This document shows, one piece after another, positions 8,956 through 17,979 of a stretch of DNA of 64,000 nt. The DNA lies in the NCBI GenBank assembly GCA_045110675.1, contig JBGCGJ010000018.1, positions 1 to 64,000 on the forward strand. Direction: 5' to 3'. The DNA comes from JBALVT01 sp045110675 (GTDB taxonomy: Bacteria; Pseudomonadota; Gammaproteobacteria; Pseudomonadales; Halieaceae). Within the stretch, counting starts at the first letter, position 1. Each line of letters starts with the position of its first letter. A program made the translations under genes and the position numbers. The notes beneath the pieces are model-generated. The model was not told the origin of the DNA. It was given only the letters and a program-made list of their open reading frames with translations, and did no database searches.

Positions 8956-10200
8956 TCAGATTTTCCCCAGGGCCTCGGTTGGGTTGTATCGCGAGGCCCG
9001 CCAGGCGGGGAACAGACTTGCCAGCAAGCCCAGAACGAGTACCACCGCCGTAGACATCAGCATGTCTTCCCATGCCAGTGTGGGGTATAGGATTGTTCCC
9101 ATGCCCGCCATTTCCAGGCCTTCCCCAACTATAGAAATGTCGATGCCGCTCTCCAGAGGCAGAATTGTAATGGCCGCCAGTAGGTTGCCTACCACCAAGC
9201 CGAGCGCCAGCAACATCAAACTCTCCAATAACACCTGGTACAAAACCCATAGGGGCTGCATTCCCAGTGCCATCATTAAGCCAATTTCCCGTATGCGCTC
9301 AAAAACCGCCATCACCAGTGTATTCACCAGGCCGAAGGACAGTGCAATGAATATGACAACCATGATCACGATGTTCATATTGCCCTGAACCTCAAGCATG
9401 GAATTGAGATAGCCGTCCAATTTCATCCAGGGTTCCGTACTGGTTTGTGCGCCCGCGACTGCCGCTATTTCAGGCCACCATTTATCGACATCCTGGTAGT
9501 TGTCAGCGGTCATGGCTATTTCCGAGACCTGATTGCCGACCTGCAACATTTTCTGCAAGTAACTTCTGCCGGCGTAGACAAAGAACTCTTCAGTGGCCTG
9601 TAGGCGCGCCTTGTAAATACCGACGATGCGAACGCCCTTGTCGACTACCTCGTTGTCCGGGCTTTGGGACATGATGACGACCCGCTTGCCAAGTTGTGTT
9701 TCCAGTCGCTCAGCGAGTTTGCGCCCGATGACGATGCCCTTGTCCTCGGTAGATTCTAAAAAACGCCCCTCTATAATGTTTTCGGGTTGAAAACCCAGAG
9801 CAATCTCGCCCGCTGGGTCTACACCCAGCAACAGCACACCGCGATTGTCGCGTTCGCTGGAGATCATCCCTGGAACTTTTACTCTGCTGGTCCACGCGGT
9901 AATCGGAGGGGTATTTAGGGCTTCCAGGAGTTTGCCTTGCGGTGCGTCGAGACTGTTGGCAATACTGGGGTCGTCTCGGTACTGGGGATGATGAATTTGA
10001 GCTTCTCCGGGCAGCACTCTCAAGCCGGCATGGACCATTTCGTCTAACATACCTCTCATCATCGCGCTGAACAAAATCATTGCCCATACTCCGACAACAA
10101 TGGCGGCGAGCATGATGAGGGTGCGACGATAATTGCGCCAGAGATTGCGCCAGGCCAGCGTGATCAGGATGCCGAAGGACAGTGAAGGGCGATCAGCCAT
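8956..10200 (-). CDS. FtsX-family ABC transporter permease (second)
   Basis: Permease of 414 residues with the four-helix plan of LolC/LolE/MacB: one N-terminal membrane helix (LIMLAAIVVGVWAMILFS), a large periplasmic MacB-like domain of about 200 residues, and three C-terminal helices in the FtsX domain (FIALSFGLVNTLVMAVFERIREIG onward). The short cytoplasmic coupling element EIGLMMALG is present. It pairs with the neighbouring permease to form a heterodimer. Only one base separates its ATG from the upstream permease's stop. Confidence 0.88.
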   Translation of the reverse strand: MADRPSLSFGILITLAWRNLWRNYRRTLIMLAAIVVGVWAMILFSAMMRGMLDEMVHAGLRVLPGEAQIHHPQYRDDPSIANSLDAPQGKLLEALNTPPITAWTSRVKVPGMISSERDNRGVLLLGVDPAGEIALGFQPENIIEGRFLESTEDKGIVIGRKLAERLETQLGKRVVIMSQSPDNEVVDKGVRIVGIYKARLQATEEFFVYAGRSYLQKMLQVGNQVSEIAMTADNYQDVDKWWPEIAAVAGAQTSTEPWMKLDGYLNSMLEVQGNMNIVIMVVIFIALSFGLVNTLVMAVFERIREIGLMMALGMQPLWVLYQVLLESLMLLALGLVVGNLLAAITILPLESGIDISIVGEGLEMAGMGTILYPTLAWEDMLMSTAVVLVLGLLASLFPAWRASRYNPTEALGKI

Positions 10201-10201
10201 G

Positions 10202-11428
10202 TCAAACCGCCCTCATCGCGGTAACAGGTTGCAATGTGTATAAACGCAAGGTGGGGTAAATCGCCGCCAGCATACCGCCAATGAATACGATGGCGGGGCC
10301 CGCAAGTAGACTTATTGCGCTCAGTTGTGGATACAGTCTGCCGGGTAAGTTGTATCGGTCCATGGCTTCTTCCATTCCCGATATATAAAGTCCATTGACT
10401 TGAAAATACCCTGTAATAATAGCTCCCAGCGCGCATCCCAGCACTAAACCTATCAGTGACATTACCGCCGTTTCCAGAAGTACGAGTCTTGCCAGCCCAC
10501 CTGGGTGTAATCCCAGCGCCATCATGACGCCAAACTCCCGTGTTCTTTCCAATACGGACATCAGTTGGGTATTTAAGACACTAAAGGCCACCAGAATGAT
10601 CAATATCGCGTACATCACGAAGGCGCTGAACATATCGGCTTGGATCGCCTGTTTGAGTCCCGGTTGCAATTCATTCCAATCCAGAACACGTAGATCGACG
10701 TTTTCCAGTTCCGATTGAATCTGCGCTTTTACTGGTGCGACGGCGTCCAATTCATCAGTGTTCACGACAACGGCGTGTACGCTTGCGTCCATCGTAAAAA
10801 CGTCCTGGAAGTACCCCAGAGGAATCTGCGCAATCGTCCTGTCCATTTCGCTCATGCCGCTGTTGAGGATACCCACTACCGTTGCGATACCCGCTGCGAA
10901 GGAAGCGTCACGGCCGGAGCCCAGAAAAGTCAGTTCGTCGCCCAGCCCGATTTTCAAATTTCTGGCCAGTACAGAACCGATGACAATTTCTTCCGCGGCA
11001 TTGTCTTGCAGGTAACGGCCTTCTTTAACCAGGCCGGGCAGGGTGGAAACAAGTGGTTCAAAGATGGGTTGAACACCCATTATCTGAATGCCGAATGAGC
11101 GTTCTTCACTGGAAGCCAGTGCGAAAGTGAGCCCTCTGGCGGCCATCGCTTCTATGCCCGTGTGGTCGCGCAATTCCTGTGCAAGCTCGATTCCTCCGGG
11201 CACGCTGAAACGCATTCGAGACTCGTCGTTGTAGTTTTCGTGTTGTACCTGCAGATGGCCTGTAAGCACGCCGAGATTGCCATCGATCATCATGCTGTAA
11301 CTGCCCAGCTGAAACGAGATGAGAAACACCAGTAGAGCGTTGCAAAAAATCATTGCTCCGACCGTCAGCCAGGTTCGCCGCCCGTGTCGCCACAAGTTGC
11401 GCCAGGCCAGCACGGCAGTAGTGTTCAC
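10202..11428 (-). CDS. FtsX-family ABC transporter permease (first)
   Basis: Permease of 408 residues, LolC/LolE-like: an N-terminal helix after LAWRNLWRHGRRTW, a periplasmic domain, and a C-terminal FtsX domain with VFSVLNTQLMSVLERTREFG. A longer frame runs up to 11518, but the GTG at 11428 overlaps the stop of the LolA-like gene in a GTGA junction. It places the conserved LAWRNLWR segment at the very N-terminus, as in the sister permease, so GTG is preferred. Translational coupling to the upstream gene is likely. Confidence 0.87.
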   Translation of the reverse strand: MNTTAVLAWRNLWRHGRRTWLTVGAMIFCNALLVFLISFQLGSYSMMIDGNLGVLTGHLQVQHENYNDESRMRFSVPGGIELAQELRDHTGIEAMAARGLTFALASSEERSFGIQIMGVQPIFEPLVSTLPGLVKEGRYLQDNAAEEIVIGSVLARNLKIGLGDELTFLGSGRDASFAAGIATVVGILNSGMSEMDRTIAQIPLGYFQDVFTMDASVHAVVVNTDELDAVAPVKAQIQSELENVDLRVLDWNELQPGLKQAIQADMFSAFVMYAILIILVAFSVLNTQLMSVLERTREFGVMMALGLHPGGLARLVLLETAVMSLIGLVLGCALGAIITGYFQVNGLYISGMEEAMDRYNLPGRLYPQLSAISLLAGPAIVFIGGMLAAIYPTLRLYTLQPVTAMRAV

Positions 11429-12171
11429 TGCCGGGGATTTCTCAAATTGGACAAGGTAAAGAGACCGGGTGGCAATTCGATGTCGAATTGGCTTTGCTCG
11501 ACCCGCATCTCCGTCCACTGATCTGGTTTGTCGACGTCCTGCATGCGCATGATGGTAGCGACCGGTCTGCCGTCTATTTCTTTTACTTCAAGTGTCTTGA
11601 AGCTTTTAACCAACACGCCGTCCTGATCCCAAAACTGTTGCTCCAACATAATATAGTCATCGCGGATGTCCAGGATCTCCTTGCCCCACACGACCGCCGA
11701 GTCTTCGTGGGGAATTGATTCAATGGAGTAGACAGTGTGGCCTTTCTCCTGCCGGGTTCCAATCAAGCGGTGATCGTACTGGTCGATGATGTCGGTAGAT
11801 TTACTGATGTCGTTGTTGGATAAGTCGGACCCCATCCAGCTTTGGCCCATCATGGAAGAGGGCACTTTAATAACCCGATTAATCTTCGGTGCGTAGGACC
11901 ACATATTGGTGTCCTTAAGCAGGGTGGCGTTGCCTGCGTCCTTGGCCGGTGCGGTGACCCTGACGAGGGTGTTGTCGGTACCTTCGCTCCAGCTTTGCAT
12001 TGACATGCTGCGCTGCCAGTCAGGACGGTGAATGACCATGGTCATCTCACCGTAGGAGGTCAGCCCCCGCCACATATCCATAGCTTTCTCGATAAGCTCC
12101 CGGGCGTCAGGTTGTGCAGCGCCGGGCAAGCTTAGTGTGAGCAGTAGGGCTGAGATAAAAATGCGCGACAC
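11425..12171 (-). CDS. LolA-like outer-membrane lipoprotein-sorting protein
   Basis: Periplasmic protein of 248 residues with a signal peptide (MSRIFISALLLTLSLPGAAQ) and a LolA/LppX-like fold typical of COG2834 proteins. Recognisable parts are DMWRGLTSYGEMTMVIHRP, a TLLKDTNMWSYAPKINRVIKVP segment, and a late GLFTLSNLR. Such proteins carry lipid or lipoprotein through the periplasm between an ABC extractor and the outer membrane. The start is GTG at 12171 behind a strong AAGGAG. It heads the permease-permease-ATPase-barrel operon. It is longer than classical LolA (about 200), so the cargo need not be ordinary lipoproteins. Confidence 0.83.
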   Translation of the reverse strand: MSRIFISALLLTLSLPGAAQPDARELIEKAMDMWRGLTSYGEMTMVIHRPDWQRSMSMQSWSEGTDNTLVRVTAPAKDAGNATLLKDTNMWSYAPKINRVIKVPSSMMGQSWMGSDLSNNDISKSTDIIDQYDHRLIGTRQEKGHTVYSIESIPHEDSAVVWGKEILDIRDDYIMLEQQFWDQDGVLVKSFKTLEVKEIDGRPVATIMRMQDVDKPDQWTEMRVEQSQFDIELPPGLFTLSNLRNPRQ

Positions 12172-12207
12172 GCTGGCTCCTTTTTACATGGTGAGTGAAT
12201 CTACATC

Positions 12208-12834
12208 TTAAGATTGTGCCAGGGCCTGCTTAACTCTGGCTGAATGAGCGTGGATGTTTTTGTAGCTCTCGGGCGGACTGGATTTCACCCAGGCCGAAAA
12301 GTCTACGCATATCATCAAATCCAGATCTGCCATGGAAATGCTGCTTCCCACTAGCCAGTCCTTGCCCTCTAGCTCGGCTTCCAGGTATGGCCAGCCGTGC
12401 TCGAGGCGAATTTTGCCGCGCTCGGCCAACTCTGGAATTTGCGCCAGATTTAATGGGCCCGGCAGTGCCCGGTCGGCAAAGCCTTTACCTCGATTGCGCA
12501 GGGCTTCCGCCACAGCCGACATCACTGTGTTGAACAGTTTGTGATCCCAGCTGAAGATTTCGGCCTTTTCCAGCGCTGTCGTTCCCAGTAGGGGTATTTC
12601 TGGAAATAATTCCTCCAGATAAACGCACATGCCAATTACCTCGGTGAGAACCGTGCCATCATCCAGCACGAGCGCAGGCACAGTTCCCAATGGGTTAATT
12701 CGCTGGTATTCCTCTCCCAGTTGCTCCCCGGCGATCATGTCGACGGGTATCTTTTCAATTTCTACGCCTTTGAGCTTAAGAAAAAAATTGAGTCGTTGGG
12801 CGTTGGGTGCGGCATCGTAGGAATAGATCTTCAT
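12208..12834 (-). CDS. Glutathione S-transferase family protein
   Basis: A 208-residue two-domain GST. The N-terminal thioredoxin-like domain starts MKIYSYDAAPNAQRLNFF and has the cis-proline loop GTVPALVLDDG followed by the glutathione-binding EVIGMCVYLEELFP. The C-terminal helical domain contains SMADLDLMICVDFS, the N-capping region of GSTs. It ends 36 nt before the LolA-like operon on the same strand and may be its first gene. Substrate unknown; no classical catalytic serine or cysteine is obvious at the N-terminus beyond S4/Y5. Confidence 0.86.
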   Translation of the reverse strand: MKIYSYDAAPNAQRLNFFLKLKGVEIEKIPVDMIAGEQLGEEYQRINPLGTVPALVLDDGTVLTEVIGMCVYLEELFPEIPLLGTTALEKAEIFSWDHKLFNTVMSAVAEALRNRGKGFADRALPGPLNLAQIPELAERGKIRLEHGWPYLEAELEGKDWLVGSSISMADLDLMICVDFSAWVKSSPPESYKNIHAHSARVKQALAQS

Positions 12835-12966
12835 ATACAGCTTTCTCTTGAGTAAAGTGTCGTGTAGTTGCCCATGTTATGGCGGAATGTGGGTGTATTC
12901 CAGCCCTCAGATCAATTGTGCGGCGCTTTGCTGCCCAATTGCGCCGAATTGCCGCGATGGATCAGT

Positions 12967-12994
12967 TTTACCCCATGCAAAATGCGGCTATAAT
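12967..12994 (+). promoter_or_regulatory. Sigma70-type promoter of the cytochrome c5 gene
   Basis: A perfect TATAAT (12989-12994) lies 16 nt downstream of TTTACC (12967-12972), a four-of-six match to the -35 consensus. A start near 13001 would give a leader of about 24 nt with GAGAGG ahead of the ATG at 13025. Confidence 0.6.
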
Positions 12995-13024
12995 GCGCGC
13001 CTAATTGGGAGAGGAACCTCTGTG

Positions 13025-13447
13025 ATGATTCGTATAGCAACAAGTTTGATAGCCATGGCGCTGGCATTTAGCGTAACCGCCGCCGATTTAAGCGATAAGC
13101 AGCGGGCTGCTATCGAAGAGCGTATCAAGCCGGTGGGGGAAGTCTGTCTCGAAGGGGATAGCACCTGTGGTGGTGCGGCTGTTGCCTCTAGCTCGGGCCC
13201 TCGTTCGGGTGAGGACGTCTACAATGCGGCTTGCATGGCCTGTCATAGTACTGGCGCCGGTGGCGCGCCCAAGTTAGGCGATGTTGCAGGTTGGGCGGAT
13301 CGCATCACCAAGGGCATGGACGTGCTCTACGCTAGTGGAATAGAGGGTTTGGCGGGCACCGGCATGATTGCCAAGGGTGGCTGCATGAATTGTTCCGATG
13401 AAGAAGTCACCGCCGCGGTAGACTTTATGGTAGACGGTAGTCAGTAA
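13025..13447 (+). CDS. Cytochrome c5-family protein
   Basis: Periplasmic c-type cytochrome of 140 residues. The open frame extends upstream to 12848, but the ATG at 13025 has a good ribosome site (GAGAGG) and starts a clear signal peptide (MIRIATSLIAMALAFSVTAA). The mature part has one heme-binding CMACH, GGAPKLGD, GLAGTGMIAKGG as the methionine-ligand loop, and CMNC. The last is the extra cysteine pair that marks the c5 family (SCYCP-type). Soluble electron carrier to terminal oxidases or reductases. Monocistronic with its own promoter. Confidence 0.92.
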   Translation: MIRIATSLIAMALAFSVTAADLSDKQRAAIEERIKPVGEVCLEGDSTCGGAAVASSSGPRSGEDVYNAACMACHSTGAGGAPKLGDVAGWADRITKGMDVLYASGIEGLAGTGMIAKGGCMNCSDEEVTAAVDFMVDGSQ

Positions 13448-13459
13448 AGGCTTCAACTA

Positions 13460-13507
13460 GACAAGACCGAAAGGAGCAGGTTTTCACACATACCTGTCGG
13501 GCTTGTC
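13460..13507. terminator. Imperfect stem-loop between convergent genes
   Basis: GACAAG-A-CCG (13460-13469) pairs with CGG-G-CTTGTC (13498-13507), and CAGGT (13477-13481) with ACCTG (13492-13496) inside it. It lies just past the cytochrome stop and before the convergent SDR stop. That placement suits a two-way transcription end, though there is no T-run on either strand. Confidence 0.42.
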
Positions 13508-13540
13508 CCACATTCATTCACTTTGTTGCCCGGTTCTCAG

Positions 13541-14317
13541 CTAGTTACTTAGCAACACTGTTTCTCTTGTGTACAGATTTTGCTCAAACACCGCGACAAT
13601 GAACTGTGCGACGTCCGCCCGACTGATCTTTCCCGAGGTCACTCCCGCCATTTTTTTCACTATCCGATAGCGCTTTTCGGCCTCACCATCGGTTAAAAAC
13701 CCCGGGCGAACAATCGTCCAGTTGGCATCGCTGTTTTTTAACAGCAACTCCTGACGGTCTTTGTCTTCATACACAGTTTTTAAAGCGAGCGGCCAGAAAA
13801 CCTTGTCGTAGAAGAAACTGCCGTGCCCGCGACTATCACCTGCGCCAATGCCTGTGACGGAAATCACTTTGGGGTTTTGACCTTCAGGTATTGCCGCGAG
13901 TGTAATTTTCATGCCCTGGGAAAAGACACTGACTGGATCTCGCGTAGGGCCTATTCCGATGGCAGTGACCACCACGTGCTGGTTTTGCAACAGTTCGGCC
14001 ATCTGCTCCTGGTTGGTGATGTCGCCGAGAACATTGGAGAGATTGTCGTGCAGCAATGTTAACCGTTCCGGATGTCGGGATGTGGCGGTCACTTTATGGC
14101 CGCGCTGTAAAGCCAGCTTCACGACCTCCAGACCGATACCTCTGGTACCGCCGATAACGAGAACTTTTCTCGGAGATTTGACCTCTTGGGATAGCACAGG
14201 AGGTGCATCTCCCGCAGTGGCTAGGCCTTTACCATTGATCGAACCTTCGTCGGCGCAGCCCGTCAGAATCAGGGCAAATGCCAGTGTTGTCAGTTGCAAG
14301 AGGTTTCGTGAAAGCAT
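13541..14317 (-). CDS. NAD(P)-binding SDR-like protein with a lipoprotein signal
   Basis: A 258-residue atypical short-chain dehydrogenase of the NmrA/NAD(P)H-binding group: VLVIGGTRGIGLEVVKLAL is the Rossmann nucleotide loop, VVVTAIGIG and VISVTGIGAG the following strands, and WTIVRPGFLTDG the typical C-terminal segment. It lacks a clear YxxxK catalytic pair. Unusually, the N-terminus is a signal peptide ending LTGC (Cys21), so the protein is predicted to be exported and lipid-anchored. An exported protein would need cofactor outside the cytoplasm, so either the lipobox is fortuitous or binding has been lost. The gene follows rep by 54 nt. Confidence 0.8.
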   Translation of the reverse strand: MLSRNLLQLTTLAFALILTGCADEGSINGKGLATAGDAPPVLSQEVKSPRKVLVIGGTRGIGLEVVKLALQRGHKVTATSRHPERLTLLHDNLSNVLGDITNQEQMAELLQNQHVVVTAIGIGPTRDPVSVFSQGMKITLAAIPEGQNPKVISVTGIGAGDSRGHGSFFYDKVFWPLALKTVYEDKDRQELLLKNSDANWTIVRPGFLTDGEAEKRYRIVKKMAGVTSGKISRADVAQFIVAVFEQNLYTRETVLLSN

Positions 14318-14371
14318 CGCCGAATGACCTGGTCAGTCAAGTAGTGGCCAGATTCTAACGTGCGTGCGGTT

Positions 14372-16369
14372 TTAAGCGAACAAGTCTTTCAGCCCCGCGA
14401 GCGTTTCCTGCGCCCGTTCCTCGTTGGCTTCCTTAGTCTCCAGTCCACCGCCTTGCCACTGGAGGTCGTCCTGGGGGAGCTCGTCGAGGAATCGGCTGGC
14501 CTCGCAGTTTATGGTTTCCCCAAACTGTCTGCGCTTGAGAGCCATCGTCATGCTCAAGGTTTCTCTTGCTCGAGTGATTCCCACGTAAGCGAGACGGCGC
14601 TCTTCTTCAATATTGCCGTCATCGATGCTGGCGCGGTGGGGCAACAGTTTTTCCTCCATACCAATGATGTAGACATGGGGGAATTCCAGGCCTTTGGAAG
14701 CATGCAGAGTCATCAGCTGTACGCTGTCCTCGCTGGCATTTTCCTCTTCCTGCTGCTCCATGAGGTCGCGTAACACCAGGCGTGAGATCGCCTCATCCAG
14801 CCCCACTTGTTCACTGCTCATTACACGCTGCAAACTATCTATCAGGAAGTGAACATTGGACATTCGCCGCTGCGCGACATCCTCACTGGAACTCAGTAGG
14901 TTCAGCCACTGTTCATAGTCCATATCCCGGATCATTTGGCGCAGCCCGGCAACGCCTTTGTCACCATCACACTGCCGACGAATAGTGGCCATCCAGTCGT
15001 TGAACTGCCGCAGGCGCTTCAAACCCGCTTCGGGTATTTGGTCACTGCCGATTCGCCTGCAAGCTTGTGTCAGGCTACAGCGCTGTTGATTGGCAAATGT
15101 TCCCAAGGCTTCCATGGTAGATGTTCCGAGTTTGCGCCTGGGCACATTGGCGATGCGCAAAAACGCATTGTCGTCATTCTCGTTCATGATCAGCCGCAAA
15201 TACGCCATGATGTCTTTGACTTCGTTGCGGGCAAAGAAAGAGGTGCCGCCACTCATGTGGTAGGGCACTTGTTGTTGCTGCAAGGACAGTTCAATCAGCC
15301 TGGACTGGTGGTTGCCGCGATACAAAATGGCGTAGTCACCAAAGCGAGTACGCTTGCGCAGCTTGTGATCGAGAATTTCGGCAACCACCTGATCGGATTC
15401 GGCGTTTTCGTCGGGGCAGCGGATGACTCTCAGTGGATCACCAAAACCCAATTCGCTCCACAGTTGCTTTTCAAACACGTGGGGATTGTTGGCGATAAGC
15501 GTATTCGCAGCCTTGAGGATGCGCGCTGTGGAACGGTAGTTTTGCTCCAGCTTGACGATGTTCAAACCGGGAAAATCTTCCTGCAGCAGTTGCAGGTTTT
15601 CAGGTTTGGCACCGCGCCAGGCGTAAATCGATTGGTCATCGTCCCCGACAACGGTTAGTCCCCCGGTTAAACCGACCAATTGCTTTACCAGCAGATACTG
15701 GCTGGTATTGGTGTCCTGGTATTCATCCACCAGCAAATACCGAAGCTGGTTTTGCCACTTCTGTAATATCTCAGGAGACCGGTCGAACAGGATCGTTGGC
15801 AGTGAAATCAGGTCATCGAAATCCAGGGCATTGTAGGCGCGCAGTGCTCTGTTGTAGCGCAGGTAGGCCTGGGCACAGAGCATATCTGCGGGATTGGTCG
15901 ATACCGCTACAGCCTGTTCTGGCAACAGGCGGTCATTTTTCCAGGTGGAAATACGCTGTTGAATGGCATTCGCCTGGTCACCTGCAGCACCGTGCTCCTG
16001 TACCAGCAAATCGTGAATCAGGGATTGGGTGTCCTGGCCGTCAAAAATGGAGAAGCCCGATTTAAGACCCAACTCCTTTCGCTCTGTTCGAATGATTTTC
16101 AGCCCTAGCTGATGGAAGGTACTGACGGTGAGTCCTTCGCCGGTGCTGGCGTTGAGTAACTTACCCACACGCTCTTTCATCTCGCGGGCGGCTTTGTTAG
16201 TGAACGTGACAGCTGCAATATTGTTGGCGTTGATGCCGCAAGTGTTGACCAGATAGGCAATTTTTTCTGTGATTACGCTGGTTTTTCCGCTGCCCGCGCC
16301 GGCGAGCACCAGCAGGGGCCCGTCAATGTAGCGAACCGCTTCGCGCTGTCTGGGGTTTAGTTTGGTCAC
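14372..16369 (-). CDS. rep: ATP-dependent DNA helicase Rep
   Basis: Superfamily 1A 3'-5' helicase of 665 residues, the normal length for Rep (UvrD is longer). Motif I is AGAGSGKTS near residue 28, motif Ia TFTNKAAREMKERV, motif II VDEYQDTN, motif III VGDDDQSIYAWRGA, motif IV LEQNYRST, motif V LMTLHASKGLEF and motif VI YVGITRA. Rep helps forks pass protein blocks and restart. The opening LNPRQREAV is Rep-like. Its neighbour order (cytochrome c5, rep) is as I recall in Pseudomonas. Confidence 0.95.
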   Translation of the reverse strand: MTKLNPRQREAVRYIDGPLLVLAGAGSGKTSVITEKIAYLVNTCGINANNIAAVTFTNKAAREMKERVGKLLNASTGEGLTVSTFHQLGLKIIRTERKELGLKSGFSIFDGQDTQSLIHDLLVQEHGAAGDQANAIQQRISTWKNDRLLPEQAVAVSTNPADMLCAQAYLRYNRALRAYNALDFDDLISLPTILFDRSPEILQKWQNQLRYLLVDEYQDTNTSQYLLVKQLVGLTGGLTVVGDDDQSIYAWRGAKPENLQLLQEDFPGLNIVKLEQNYRSTARILKAANTLIANNPHVFEKQLWSELGFGDPLRVIRCPDENAESDQVVAEILDHKLRKRTRFGDYAILYRGNHQSRLIELSLQQQQVPYHMSGGTSFFARNEVKDIMAYLRLIMNENDDNAFLRIANVPRRKLGTSTMEALGTFANQQRCSLTQACRRIGSDQIPEAGLKRLRQFNDWMATIRRQCDGDKGVAGLRQMIRDMDYEQWLNLLSSSEDVAQRRMSNVHFLIDSLQRVMSSEQVGLDEAISRLVLRDLMEQQEEENASEDSVQLMTLHASKGLEFPHVYIIGMEEKLLPHRASIDDGNIEEERRLAYVGITRARETLSMTMALKRRQFGETINCEASRFLDELPQDDLQWQGGGLETKEANEERAQETLAGLKDLFA

Positions 16370-16504
16370 GTGGTTCTATTGATCACTTATATCTTTCAAA
16401 GGAGCGATGCGCAGGGGCGGGCAAGTCTAGCAAGATATGGGGGCCGAAAGTAGAACCTTTGCCTGATGTTCTTCTAATCGTTTTTGGTTGGGCTCGTGAT
16501 TTTA

Positions 16505-17761
16505 TTACGCAGCGTTCGCATCACTCTGTTCTGGGTCAAAACTGATGTTCATTTCTCGCATCGCGTTGACAAAAAACGAGCGCACAAACTTTGGTTCGTC
16601 TTTAAATTTAGGATTTCGCAGTCTGGGGATAATCTCCTCCATCATAATCCTCAACTCCAGGCGAGCCAGATGTGATCCCGGGCAAAAATGTTGGCCTATG
16701 CCGAAAGAGCGGAGCTGGTTGTAGAGGTCTGGCATTCGCTCTGCACGGGTCACATCGAAATCCATTGCGTCATCGCCAAATACCTTCTCATCGTGATTGA
16801 TGGTGTGATAGTGAAGGATGACCTTGTCACCTTTTTTTATCAGCTGCCCTCCAAGTTCAACATCCTCCATAGCTGTGCGGCGCATCGATGTGAATGCGGT
16901 GTTGTAGCGCAACATTTCTTCACAGGCATTGGGGATTTTATCGGGGTTTTCCACCAGATACTGAAGCTGATCGGGATGTTCGATTAATAGACGCATACCC
17001 TGTGCGATAACCGTGCGGGTAGACTCGTTGCCGCCCACAAGAATAAGAATAAACATCCAGCTAAACAAATCCTCACTGATGTGCTCACCGTCCAATTTGG
17101 CATCCAGTAGCGCACCGGTAATGTTTTGCATGGGTTCTTGTCGATGCTTTGCTGCGATCTCGTGTGCGTACATGATGACCTCCAGAGAAGCAGTTTGGCC
17201 TTCCACTTCAGAAGTCGACATATTGGGATCGTCCGCAAAGATCATGGTATTGGTCCAGTCGAAAAACTGCTTGCGATCTTTAAGGGGGATACCCAGTAAC
17301 TCGAGTATCGCGATCAGTGGTAGTTCTGCAGCGACCTCCTCAACAAACTCACACTCGCCGCGATTTGCGACCGCATCGACAATTTTCCTCGCGTGTTCCC
17401 GGAACTTGGGCTCGTAGGACTCGACCGCCTTGGGCGTGAATGCGTTTCTTACGATACGACGTACCTTCTGGTGAATCGGAGGGTCCATATTGATTATGGT
17501 GTTGCTGTGGACACCGGACACCATTTCGGCATCGTATTCCATTGGAAAAGCCGTTCTTTCTGCGGAGGAGAATAGGGCGGGTTTTTTCGATACAAAATCC
17601 AATTCCTCCTGGCGGGTAATAACCCAGTAGGGCACGCCGGTGAGTGGATCTTCCATATAGACCGCTGGGCCTGCGTGACGGACTTCCCTCAGCATGTCAT
17701 AGGGCATTCCTTCGGCGTACGTGTCCGGATCTAGCAGATTGGCGAAAGGGCATTGGCTCAT
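16505..17761 (-). CDS. Cytochrome P450
   Basis: Soluble bacterial P450 of 418 residues. The heme loop FGIGQHFCPG is at 353-362 with Cys360 as the iron ligand, the ExxR motif is EEMLR, and the I-helix has GGNEST, where the usual acid-threonine pair is acid-serine followed by threonine. The SMRRTAMEDVELGG segment resembles CYP125/CYP142/CYP124-type and other steroid- or alkyl-oxidising families. No ferredoxin or ferredoxin reductase gene is adjacent, so electrons must come from elsewhere. Substrate not determinable here. Confidence 0.93.
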   Translation of the reverse strand: MSQCPFANLLDPDTYAEGMPYDMLREVRHAGPAVYMEDPLTGVPYWVITRQEELDFVSKKPALFSSAERTAFPMEYDAEMVSGVHSNTIINMDPPIHQKVRRIVRNAFTPKAVESYEPKFREHARKIVDAVANRGECEFVEEVAAELPLIAILELLGIPLKDRKQFFDWTNTMIFADDPNMSTSEVEGQTASLEVIMYAHEIAAKHRQEPMQNITGALLDAKLDGEHISEDLFSWMFILILVGGNESTRTVIAQGMRLLIEHPDQLQYLVENPDKIPNACEEMLRYNTAFTSMRRTAMEDVELGGQLIKKGDKVILHYHTINHDEKVFGDDAMDFDVTRAERMPDLYNQLRSFGIGQHFCPGSHLARLELRIMMEEIIPRLRNPKFKDEPKFVRSFFVNAMREMNISFDPEQSDANAA

Positions 17762-17906
17762 GGGGGGCTCCTATAGTTGCCTTAAACGCATTGTCTAAAG
17801 GCTAAACTAATGACTAGTAGTTTATAGGAAATCTTGCCATAGCCCGGCTCGCGCGTAAAGGTTTGTTGAAAACTAAGCCGTGCGTTGGTCATCAGATTTT
17901 CGCCCT

Positions 17907-17942
17907 GTTGTCCTCGTTAACTTGTTATGCGGAGAGGACAAC
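17907..17942. other. Nine-bp inverted repeat between the HD gene and P450
   Basis: GTTGTCCTC (17907-17915) and GAGGACAAC (17934-17942) form a perfect 9-bp dyad with an 18-nt gap. It lies about 145 nt before the P450 start and after the HD-protein stop. It could be a 3'-end stem-loop or an operator for P450 control; the wide spacing fits a dimeric repressor as well as RNA. Confidence 0.35.
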
Positions 17943-17979
17943 TCATACCGTGTACAAGTTACGGGTTGAAATGGAAGTC

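Noticed and set aside
14936..15658. Long open frame on the upper strand opposite rep (240 codons)
   Set aside because: It lies wholly antisense to the conserved helicase motifs; composition follows the codon bias of rep in another frame and it has no recognisable domain.
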